From NCBI GenBank assembly GCA_021413865.1, contig JAIOPN010000016.1, positions 154,176 to 218,175 on the forward strand: a DNA stretch of 64,000 bases, written 5' to 3'. The DNA comes from Planctomycetota bacterium (GTDB lineage: Bacteria; Planctomycetota; Phycisphaerae; Phycisphaerales; Phycisphaeraceae). A program made the position numbers and the translations under genes. A model generated the notes under the pieces. That model made no database searches, was not told the DNA's origin, and saw nothing but the letters and a program-made list of their open reading frames with translations. Within the stretch, counting starts at the first letter, position 1; each line of letters opens with the position of its first letter. This document shows positions 26,506 through 34,208 of this stretch, piece after piece.

Positions 26506-26515
26506 TATTCATCCC

Positions 26516-28312
26516 ATGCCCGCCCTCCGCCAACGCGACATTTACCGCTTCGGGCTGTATTCCATCCTGCTGGCCATCCTCGCGGTCTTCCTTGTTTGGC
26601 CCATCGCATTGACCATCGGCGGGGCGTTCGTCTCGCCGCAGGGCCGGTTCACGCTCGACTACTTCTTCGCCCCCGGCCTGGGCGTGCTGCGCGACCCCCT
26701 CTATATAGATGGCCTGGCCAACAGCCTCCTCATCGCCGTCTGGACCACGCTCCTCTGCCTGGCGATCACGCTGCCGCTGGCGATGCTCACGGTCCGGTGC
26801 GACTTCCCCGGTAAGGCCGTCATCGGCGGGCTGATCCTCGTGCCGATGATCCTCCCCCCCTTCGTCGGCGCGATGGGCATGCGGGCCATCCTCGGCCGAG
26901 CCGGCGCGGTCAACGCGCTGCTCATGCACCTGGGCCTGCTCGACGCGCACAGCCCGGGCATCGACTTCCTCGGCGGCCAGTTCATCGGCGGCCGGTTTTG
27001 CGGCGTCGTCCTCATGGAGGCGCTGCACCTCTACCCGATCCTCTATCTCAACCTCACCGCCGCGCTGGCGAATGTCGATCCCGCGCTCGACGAGGCCGCG
27101 CGCGGTCTGGGCGCCAGCGCGTGGCGGCGCTTCTTCCGCGTCACGCTCCCGCTCGTCATGCCCGGCCTTTTCGCCGGCGCGACCATCGTCTTCATCTGGT
27201 CCTTCACCGAGCTGGGCACCCCGCTCATGTTCGATTTTTACACCGTCATGCCCGTGCAGATTTTCTGGGGCATCCAGGAGATGGCGTACAACCCCAGGCC
27301 CTACGCGCTGGTCGTCGTCATGCTCGTCATGGCGATCTCGCTCTATATGACGGGAAAATTCGCCTTCGGCCGGCGCGGCTACGCGATGCAGTCCAAGGCC
27401 ATCGTCGCCGCGGGCGCGGACCGGCTTGCGGGTATTCGAGGATGGGTCGTCACCGGGCTGTTCGCCATCGTCATCGGCGCGGCGGTACTCCCGCACCTGG
27501 GGGTGATCCTTTCCTCGTTCACCGTGGATGGCCGGTGGTACCGCACCGTGCTGCCCGGGGCGTGGACGGTAGAGCACTACAGCCACGCGCTCTCGCACGA
27601 CCTGGCGATGCGCTCCATCCGCAACAGCCTCACGTACTCGCTCATCGCAATGATCGGCACGGTGGCGATGGGCGTTTCCATTTCCTATCTCGTCGCGCGG
27701 GCGCGCGTCACCGGCGGCTGGCTGCTCGACAGCCTGGCCATGCTCCCGCTCGCGGTGCCTGGGCTAGTGATGGCGTTCGGTTACGTGGGCATGACGCTCA
27801 CCTGGCCGTTCCCGCAGGTGATCGAATTGCTCAACCGCGCCGGCCTCGACGGCGCGGCGTCGTACCTCCAGGTGCTGGGCGCCTCACCTAATCCGCTGCT
27901 CATCCTCATCATCGCCTACAGCATCCGCCGGCTGCCCTACGTCGTCCGTGCCGCCTCCGCCGGCCTCGAACAGACTTCCGGCCAACTCGAAGAGGCCGCG
28001 CTCAACCTCGGCGCCTCCACCATGACCGCCGTGCGCAAGATCGTCCTGCCCCTCATCATGGCCAACCTTATCGCCGGCGCGATCCTCGCCTTCTCCTTCT
28101 CCATGCTCGAGGTGAGCGACTCGCTCATCCTCGCGCAGAAGGAGGATCACTACCCGATCACCAAGGCGATCTACGACTTCTTCCAGCGCTTGGGTGACGG
28201 GCCCTACATCGCCTCGGCGATGGGCGTGTGGGCCATGGCGCTGCTGACCATCACGCTCGTGGGCGCGGGCGTCATCATGGGTAAAAAACTCGGGGCGATC
28301 TTCCGGGCATAA
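26516..28312 (+). CDS. Fused ABC transporter permease (iron(III)-type, two domains)
   Basis: 598 residues with about twelve transmembrane helices and two permease signatures, EAARGLGASAWRRFFRVTLP and EEAALNLGASTMTAVRKIVL, so it is a tandem FbpB/SfuB-like permease that forms a transporter with only one membrane subunit. No ATP-binding or solute-binding gene lies next to it, so those parts must be encoded elsewhere. Family members import iron(III), phosphonate or thiamine; the cargo here is unknown. Its stop overlaps the ORF extending the GH51 gene. It begins 11 nt after the inverted AGAGTCC/GGACTCT array. Confidence 0.85.
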   Translation: MPALRQRDIYRFGLYSILLAILAVFLVWPIALTIGGAFVSPQGRFTLDYFFAPGLGVLRDPLYIDGLANSLLIAVWTTLLCLAITLPLAMLTVRCDFPGKAVIGGLILVPMILPPFVGAMGMRAILGRAGAVNALLMHLGLLDAHSPGIDFLGGQFIGGRFCGVVLMEALHLYPILYLNLTAALANVDPALDEAARGLGASAWRRFFRVTLPLVMPGLFAGATIVFIWSFTELGTPLMFDFYTVMPVQIFWGIQEMAYNPRPYALVVVMLVMAISLYMTGKFAFGRRGYAMQSKAIVAAGADRLAGIRGWVVTGLFAIVIGAAVLPHLGVILSSFTVDGRWYRTVLPGAWTVEHYSHALSHDLAMRSIRNSLTYSLIAMIGTVAMGVSISYLVARARVTGGWLLDSLAMLPLAVPGLVMAFGYVGMTLTWPFPQVIELLNRAGLDGAASYLQVLGASPNPLLILIIAYSIRRLPYVVRAASAGLEQTSGQLEEAALNLGASTMTAVRKIVLPLIMANLIAGAILAFSFSMLEVSDSLILAQKEDHYPITKAIYDFFQRLGDGPYIASAMGVWAMALLTITLVGAGVIMGKKLGAIFRA

Positions 28313-28335
28313 TGCACGACCCGGAGAGACACACG

Positions 28336-29868
28336 ATGGCCACGCCGCCGCACGACGCGGAACTCATCATCCTCGCCAACCAGACGCTCGGGAAAATCGA
28401 GGGGCGGCTCTGGGGCCAGTTCATCGAGCTGGCGGGCCGCTGCATCAACGGCGGCATCTACGACCCCGACAGCCCCCACGCCCGGCCCGACGGCACCCGC
28501 GCCGACGTCTTCGAGGCCATGCGCGAGCTCCAGCCCACGCACATCCGCTACCCCGGCGGCTGCGCCACCGCCTATTTCGATTGGCAGGAACTTGTCGGCC
28601 CGCGCGAGCAGCGTCCGCGCAACAAACTCTTCCGCGGGCTGGGCCAGTCACAATCCACCGCGTTCGGCATCCCCGAGGCGTACGGATACGCGAAGGAACT
28701 CGGCGCCGAGCTGTACCTGACCGTCAACGCACATACGCAGTCCCCCGAGGACGCGGCGAATCTCGTCGAGTACCTCAACGGCACCGGCCCGACGAAATAC
28801 GCCGACCTCCGCCGTTCGCACGGCCGCGAGGAGCCCTACAACGTCAAGCTCTTCGGCCTGGGCAACGAGATATACGGCGACTGGCAGCCGGGGCAGAAGA
28901 CCGCGGCGGAATACGTCGCCTGGTGCCGCCGCGCGATCCAGGAGATGAAGCTGGTTGATCCGGCGATCGACATCGTCTGCGTCGGTCTCGGCCGGCCCGG
29001 GCCCGAGTGGGACCGCATCGTGCTCAAGGGGTTGATCGACCGCATCGACATGATCAGCGTGCACAATTATTGCGGCCGGCCCGTCTTTCGGGACTGCATG
29101 GCGGCGTTCCGTGTTTATGAGGAGATGTTCAACTGGCTCGACGTGGCCGTCGATGAGGCGATGGACACGCTGCTGACGCGTAAGAAGCGCCCCGGTTTCG
29201 CGTTCGATGAGTGGAACGTCTGGTACCGCTCCAAGCACGGCCCCGTGGCGGACCTGGAGGAGACCTACGACTACGCCGACGCCATGACGGTCGCCTCACT
29301 CTTCCACGTCATGCTGCGGAACACGCGGTCGGTAACGCTGTCGAACATCTCGCTGGCGGTGAACACGTGCGGGAGCATCTTTACAGACAAGATGCGCTGC
29401 GTCCGGCAGACGATTTTTTACCCCCAGAAACTGTTCCGCGCCAAGCACTCGGGCCGGGCGGTGCGCACGGTGGTGGAGTGCCCACAATTCGCCGCCAAGC
29501 ACGAGCGGTTCTTCTGCGGGATCGTGGACGTGGAGAAGGCGAAGGACGAGAACCTGCCCACGTTGCTGAAGTTCGACGACGTGCCGGCGCTGGACGTGAT
29601 GACGAGCATCGACGAGAAACGTGGCCGGATGTCCATCTCCGTGCTTAACAAGCTCGAGGAACACCCGCTGCGCACGGCCCTCACCTTCCGCGGCGTCAAG
29701 CCGAACATGCAGCGCGTCAAGGTCCACCGCATGACCGGCAACTCGATCGCCGCCGTCAACACGCTCGACAGCCCGAACAACGTCGGTCTCGAGACGCAGA
29801 CGACCGATCTCGACGGCGCGTTCACCTTCCCGCCGGCGAGCCTCACGCTCCTCGAGTTCACGCTCTGA
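28336..29868 (+). CDS. Alpha-L-arabinofuranosidase, GH51
   Basis: 510 residues from the ATG at 28336 (GGAGAG 10 nt upstream); an in-frame ATG at 28312 overlaps the permease stop. It has the GH51 catalytic barrel: the general acid/base E178 in LFGLGNEIYG and the nucleophile E292 in AFDEWNVWY, with the usual HIRYPGG motif near residue 60. The C-terminal beta-sandwich finishes the fold. No signal peptide, so it acts in the cytoplasm on imported arabino-oligosaccharides, releasing arabinose. The preceding permease may import its substrate, though that class usually carries ions (inference). Confidence 0.92.
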   Translation: MATPPHDAELIILANQTLGKIEGRLWGQFIELAGRCINGGIYDPDSPHARPDGTRADVFEAMRELQPTHIRYPGGCATAYFDWQELVGPREQRPRNKLFRGLGQSQSTAFGIPEAYGYAKELGAELYLTVNAHTQSPEDAANLVEYLNGTGPTKYADLRRSHGREEPYNVKLFGLGNEIYGDWQPGQKTAAEYVAWCRRAIQEMKLVDPAIDIVCVGLGRPGPEWDRIVLKGLIDRIDMISVHNYCGRPVFRDCMAAFRVYEEMFNWLDVAVDEAMDTLLTRKKRPGFAFDEWNVWYRSKHGPVADLEETYDYADAMTVASLFHVMLRNTRSVTLSNISLAVNTCGSIFTDKMRCVRQTIFYPQKLFRAKHSGRAVRTVVECPQFAAKHERFFCGIVDVEKAKDENLPTLLKFDDVPALDVMTSIDEKRGRMSISVLNKLEEHPLRTALTFRGVKPNMQRVKVHRMTGNSIAAVNTLDSPNNVGLETQTTDLDGAFTFPPASLTLLEFTL

Positions 29869-29902
29869 GCTATCCTGCAGACCTCACACAGAAAGAGACG
29901 GC

Positions 29903-30904
29903 ATGAAATACCGCACACTCGGCAAGACCGGCGTCAAAATCTCCGAAGTCGGTCTGGGCACGTGGCAGCTCGGCGGGGTGGACTGGGGCAACATGTCCGA
30001 CGACGACGCGCTGAAGATCCTGCGCCGGGCCGTCGACCTGGGCGTCAACTTCTTCGATACCGCGGACGTGTACGGCCTGGGCCGGAGCGAGACGCTCATC
30101 GGCAAGTTCCTCAAGGAAACCAAGGGCAAGGTGTACGTCGCCACCAAGCTCAGCCGCCGCCGCTGGGTTGAGATGAAGGGCTGGCCGGCGAAATACACGC
30201 TCGACATGGTGCGCGAGGACATCAGGTTCTCGCTCAAAAACCTGGGCGTCGATTCGCTCTTCCTCCAGCAGTGGCACTGCCCGCCGACCGAGTGGTACCG
30301 CGCGGGCGACATTTTTGAGTTGATGGAAAAGGCCAAGAAGGAGGGCCTGATCCGGCACTGGGGCTGCAGCGTGGAGTCGGTGGAGGAGGGGTTGCTCGCG
30401 ATCAAGCACCCGGGCTGCGCGAGCCTGCAGGTGATCTACAACATCTTCCGCCAGAAGCTCACGACGGAGCTTCTGCCGCAAGCGAAGGCGGCGAACGTCG
30501 GCATCCTCGCGCGTGTGCCGCTGGCCAGCGGGCTGCTCACCGGCCGGTTCCAGAAGGGGCACAAGTTCTCCGACGGCGACCACCGCAGCTACAACGCGGA
30601 CGGCAAGGCGTTCAACGTCGGCGAGACCTTCGCCGGCGTGCCGTTCGAGAAGGGGGTCGAGTTCGCCGGCGCGATCGGGGCCATCCTCAAGCCGACGGAG
30701 AAGGCTCCGATGGCGCAGCTCGCCCTGCGCTGGGTCCTCGATCAAGACGGTGTTACGACTGTGATCCCCGGCGCGACGAAGATTTCGCAGGTCGAGTCGA
30801 ACACCGCCGCGTCGGACCTGCCGCCGATCGCGGCGCCGGCGCAGGGGGCGCTGCGTGAGTTGTACGACACGAAGATCAGGCCGGCGATCCGCGGCACGTA
30901 TTGA
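29903..30904 (+). CDS. Aldo/keto reductase
   Basis: 333 residues. GKTGVKISEVGLGTWQLGG and FFDTADVYGLGRSE carry the AKR signature with the catalytic Asp and Tyr; the Lys is in VATKLS, and the usual active-site His is in LQQWHCPP. It reduces an aldehyde, ketone or sugar with NADPH; substrate not predictable. A good ribosome site (GAGACGG) precedes it. It follows the arabinofuranosidase by 34 nt, so it may belong to the same sugar-use unit. Confidence 0.9.
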   Translation: MKYRTLGKTGVKISEVGLGTWQLGGVDWGNMSDDDALKILRRAVDLGVNFFDTADVYGLGRSETLIGKFLKETKGKVYVATKLSRRRWVEMKGWPAKYTLDMVREDIRFSLKNLGVDSLFLQQWHCPPTEWYRAGDIFELMEKAKKEGLIRHWGCSVESVEEGLLAIKHPGCASLQVIYNIFRQKLTTELLPQAKAANVGILARVPLASGLLTGRFQKGHKFSDGDHRSYNADGKAFNVGETFAGVPFEKGVEFAGAIGAILKPTEKAPMAQLALRWVLDQDGVTTVIPGATKISQVESNTAASDLPPIAAPAQGALRELYDTKIRPAIRGTY

Positions 30905-30928
30905 GCCGACCCGAAACAGGAGCCCGCC

Positions 30929-31216
30929 ATGCTGCACCACCACGTCATGTTCAAGATGCGCGACGACAAGCGCGGCGAGATCGAGACGTTCATCGTCAAG
31001 CTCAAAAAGCTCAAACAGGACGTGCCCACCGTCCGCGAGGTGCGCGTGGGCCTGAACACGGTGAAGGGGAAGAAGTCGTACGACATCTATTACTACGCCC
31101 GCTTCGACGACGCCGCGGGTTTCGAGGCCTATATGAAGCACCCGCTGCACGTCCCGGTGGTGAAGTACGTGGAGGAGGTGTGCAGCGCGGTGGCGGACGT
31201 GGACGTGGTGGATTAG
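30929..31216 (+). CDS. Dabb (stress-responsive alpha/beta-barrel) domain protein
   Basis: 95 residues. It begins MLHHHVMFKMRDD, the conserved dimer-barrel start of Dabb proteins, and ends with HPLHVPVVKYVEE, as in that family. Such proteins form dimers and are often found with sugar or aromatic catabolism. It follows the aldo/keto reductase by 24 nt in the same direction. Confidence 0.85.
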   Translation: MLHHHVMFKMRDDKRGEIETFIVKLKKLKQDVPTVREVRVGLNTVKGKKSYDIYYYARFDDAAGFEAYMKHPLHVPVVKYVEEVCSAVADVDVVD

Positions 31217-31219
31217 CCC

Positions 31220-31248
31220 GGTGGGGCAGGCGTCCCGCCTGCCCCACC
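31220..31248. terminator. GC-rich hairpin after the Dabb gene
   Basis: GGTGGGGCAGGCG, a short loop, then CGCCTGCCCCACC form a perfect stem. It lies 3 nt after the Dabb stop and before radA. It may be a terminator without T tract or a dispersed REP-like element; a related GGGACGCCCCGCCCCACC piece is at 50281-50300. Confidence 0.6.
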
Positions 31249-31268
31249 GTTGGCCTTATACTCATCGC

Positions 31269-32708
31269 ATGGCCAAGACGCAGACGCGCTTTGTCTGTCG
31301 CTCGTGCGGGGCGATGCAGCCGCGCTGGATGGGCAAGTGCCCGGACTGCGGGGCGTGGGATGCGCTGGACGAGTACCGCGTCGAGGCCGGCGCCGCCAAG
31401 GACGCCCAGCGCGGCGCGGCGGCGGCGACCCTGGCCGTCGATGACGCGCCGCAGGCCGCCCCGCTCCACGCGATCGATGAAACCGGCCCCGGCGGCGGGG
31501 TGCTGACGCGCCTGGCGACCGGCATCGGCGAACTTGACCGCGTTTTAGGTGGCGGCTCTCCCACTCCGGCGGATGGCGACCAGCCCGCCGCCGTGCGCGG
31601 CCTCGTCCCGGGCAGCACCGTCCTGATCGGCGGCGACCCGGGCATCGGCAAATCCACCCTCATGCTCCAGGCCGCGCACCACTGGGCCAAGCGCGGCGTC
31701 CGCGTGCTCTACGTCACCAGCGAGGAGTCGGCGCAGCAGCTCCGTTTGCGCGCCAAGCGGCTCGTGGGCGAGCGCGACAAGTTGGATGAGTTGTACGTAT
31801 TGGCCGACACCAACCTGGCCCGCATCACCGAGCAGGCGCGACGGGTGCAACCGGCGGTGATCGTGATCGACTCGATCCAGATGATCTATAAGGGCGACCT
31901 GCCCGCCGCGCCGGGCAGCGTGACGCAGTTGCGGGCCTGCTGCCTGGAGCTGGTGTACCACGCGAAACTGTCGGGCTGCGCCGTGGTCTTCGTGGGCCAT
32001 GTGACCAAGGAGGGTCGGCTCGCCGGGCCGCGGCTGCTCGAGCACATGGTGGACACCGTGCTCTACTTCGAGGGCGACCGATACCACAGCCACCGGATCA
32101 TCCGCGCGATCAAGAACCGGTTCGGCTCGACGCTCGAGGTGGGGATTTTCGAGATGGGCGACGCCGGGCTGCGCGAGGTCACGGGCGGCGCGGGCCTGCT
32201 CGCCGCGGAATACAAGCCGATGAGCGGCAGCGTGGTCTGCCCGGTGTTGCAGGGGTCGCGCTGCCTGCTCGTCGAGATCCAGGCGTTGACGGCCACGGGT
32301 TTTCTCGGGTCGGTCAAGCGCAAGACCAGCGGCATCGACGCCAACCGGTTGGCGATGCTCATCGCCGTGCTGGAGACGCGCGGCGGGCTGCGGCTGGCGG
32401 ACCAGGACGTGTTCACCAGCAGCGTGGGGGGGATGAAGGTCGTCGAGCCCGCGGCCGATCTGGCGGTGGCGCTGGCGATCGCCGGGGCGCACTACAACCG
32501 CCGTGTCGATCCGGGCGTCTGCGTCGTGGGTGAGATCGGCCTGGGCGGCGAGGTCCGGCACGTGCAGCAGGCGGAGCAGCGCATGCGCGAGGCGGCCCGG
32601 CTCGGGTTCACGCGGATCATCGCCCCGCGCAGCCACGCCAAGCCGCCCAAGGGGTGTGAGCTCGTGCCCGTGCAGACGCTCGGCCAGGCGATCCAGTTGC
32701 TCGCATGA
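31269..32708 (+). CDS. radA: DNA repair protein RadA
   Basis: 479 residues from the ATG at 31269. The N-terminal zinc finger is C10-x2-C13...C24-x2-C27 (CRSCGAMQPRWMGKCPDCG). The RecA-like core has Walker A GGDPGIGKST, Walker B VIVIDSIQMI, and the RadA-specific KNRFGST. A Lon-type domain with an intact fold but no protease dyad finishes the protein (GGMKVVEPAADLAVALAIAG). RadA drives branch migration in recombination. A ~55-residue Ala/Pro/Gly insert sits before the core (residues about 40-95). It overlaps the next gene by ATGA. Confidence 0.95.
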   Translation: MAKTQTRFVCRSCGAMQPRWMGKCPDCGAWDALDEYRVEAGAAKDAQRGAAAATLAVDDAPQAAPLHAIDETGPGGGVLTRLATGIGELDRVLGGGSPTPADGDQPAAVRGLVPGSTVLIGGDPGIGKSTLMLQAAHHWAKRGVRVLYVTSEESAQQLRLRAKRLVGERDKLDELYVLADTNLARITEQARRVQPAVIVIDSIQMIYKGDLPAAPGSVTQLRACCLELVYHAKLSGCAVVFVGHVTKEGRLAGPRLLEHMVDTVLYFEGDRYHSHRIIRAIKNRFGSTLEVGIFEMGDAGLREVTGGAGLLAAEYKPMSGSVVCPVLQGSRCLLVEIQALTATGFLGSVKRKTSGIDANRLAMLIAVLETRGGLRLADQDVFTSSVGGMKVVEPAADLAVALAIAGAHYNRRVDPGVCVVGEIGLGGEVRHVQQAEQRMREAARLGFTRIIAPRSHAKPPKGCELVPVQTLGQAIQLLA

Positions 32709-33979
32709 AACAGACGCACAGACACCCGAAATGGTCGGCGATGATGCTCGCGCTCCTCGCGTCGGTGCTGGTGGCGTCACGCGCTCAGGGCCAGATTCTT
32801 TCCGGCGAGTGGGTGAAGGAGTCCGACCGCAACATCGAAGAGAACCACAAGACGCGGCTGCGCGTGCTGGTGCTCAACGCCCAGGGCCGGCCGGCCGCGC
32901 TGACCATGGTGAAGGTGACGCAGCTCACGCACGCCTTCACATGGGGCATCGATGCCCCGGCGGTCCCCGAAGCCCGCCCGCTGCCCGTGGTCTGGCGGTG
33001 CTTCAACGCCGTCTCGCTCGACCCCGCCGGCACGCTCTCCTGCACCCGCCCAACCGCCGAACCGATGGACACCACGGCCATCGACCGCACGCTGGCCTCG
33101 TTTCCCGAGGACTGGACGGTCCGGTGGGGTGGTGTGGTGTCGGGGGACTGGACCGACGCGCCGGAGTGGATCGCACGGCTCAAGGGTGATGAACTCGACA
33201 CGGCCTTGTCGGATCACACCACGGCGCTGCTGCGGCGCTACGCCGGCCGCGCAGACGGGTTCGATGTTTACACGCACGTGAGGGAGAGCGGTTTCATCGA
33301 ATCCCGCCTGGGCGAGGGCGCGATCCGGAGCCTCTTCGAGCGTGCCAAGGCCGCACGGCCGACCGCCACGATCGGCATCCGGTTCGACGACGTCTTCGAG
33401 GGGCCGCGCCTGCCGGGCATGATCCAGCGCGTGCGCACCCTGCGCGAGGCGTTCGTGCCTTTTGATTCGATCGCGGTCAGCGGCCGTTTCGGCGGCACGC
33501 TGGTGCAGGCCACGCTCCGGGAGGCGGTGGAATGGATCGGCAGGCTCGACATGCCCGTGACGGTCAGCGGGCTGGAGGTCGGCGGCGCCAGCCCGGCGGC
33601 GGCGGCGCTCAACCTCGAGATGGTCCTGCGCACCTTCTTCGCCGCGCCCTCCATCCACGCGATCTATTTCACCGGCGTCACGCGCCAGCAGGTCACCGAC
33701 CCCTCCGCCGCCTTCCTCGACGACGCGGGCCAACCCACGCCCACCGGCGAGCTGCTCGACCGCATGCTCCACACCCTCTGGTGGACCGACACCGAGCTCC
33801 GTACCGACGCGATGGGCAACGCCCGCGCCAAGGTCTTCGCCGGGCGATATCGCATCACGGCCATGTTCGGCGACGGGTCCGCGAGCAGCGTCGATGTCTG
33901 GCTGCCCGTTTCGGGCGGCGAACGCACGGTGGTGATCGAGCCGATCAAGCCGGACAAGCCTCAAGACGACCCGCGGTAG
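32705..33979 (+). CDS. GH10-like protein lacking the acid/base glutamate
   Basis: 424 residues, with a signal peptide (MMLALLASVLVASRAQG). The core follows GH10 xylanases: FTWGIDAP, WRCFNAVSLDPAG, and HTTALLRRYAGRADGFDV, where the catalytic acid/base NE that follows in xylanases is replaced by THVRES. The nucleophile position reads VSGLEVGG, retaining Glu. The HxH and WH motifs are also altered. It is thus either a degenerate xylanase, a binding protein, or an enzyme with a different mechanism. It overlaps radA by 4 nt but is unrelated in function. Confidence 0.65.
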   Translation: MKQTHRHPKWSAMMLALLASVLVASRAQGQILSGEWVKESDRNIEENHKTRLRVLVLNAQGRPAALTMVKVTQLTHAFTWGIDAPAVPEARPLPVVWRCFNAVSLDPAGTLSCTRPTAEPMDTTAIDRTLASFPEDWTVRWGGVVSGDWTDAPEWIARLKGDELDTALSDHTTALLRRYAGRADGFDVYTHVRESGFIESRLGEGAIRSLFERAKAARPTATIGIRFDDVFEGPRLPGMIQRVRTLREAFVPFDSIAVSGRFGGTLVQATLREAVEWIGRLDMPVTVSGLEVGGASPAAAALNLEMVLRTFFAAPSIHAIYFTGVTRQQVTDPSAAFLDDAGQPTPTGELLDRMLHTLWWTDTELRTDAMGNARAKVFAGRYRITAMFGDGSASSVDVWLPVSGGERTVVIEPIKPDKPQDDPR

Positions 33980-34208
33980 CGGGCATTTGTATCACCCATG
34001 ACTGCCGTACCGGTGCCCTTTCATAGTGGTGGCGGCGGTCGTGTGGTGATGAAAGAGGGTTCGCTATAGCCGGTAAATGAGTCGCGGCCCGCATCGGCCA
34101 CAAAAAATTTTCATTTCGGGAGTGGACAAAACAAGACGCGATAGGGTTAATACAGGCAGCCGTACCCCCGCCCAAGGTTCTAACCGCCCCCATCACAAAG
34201 GAATCGCC

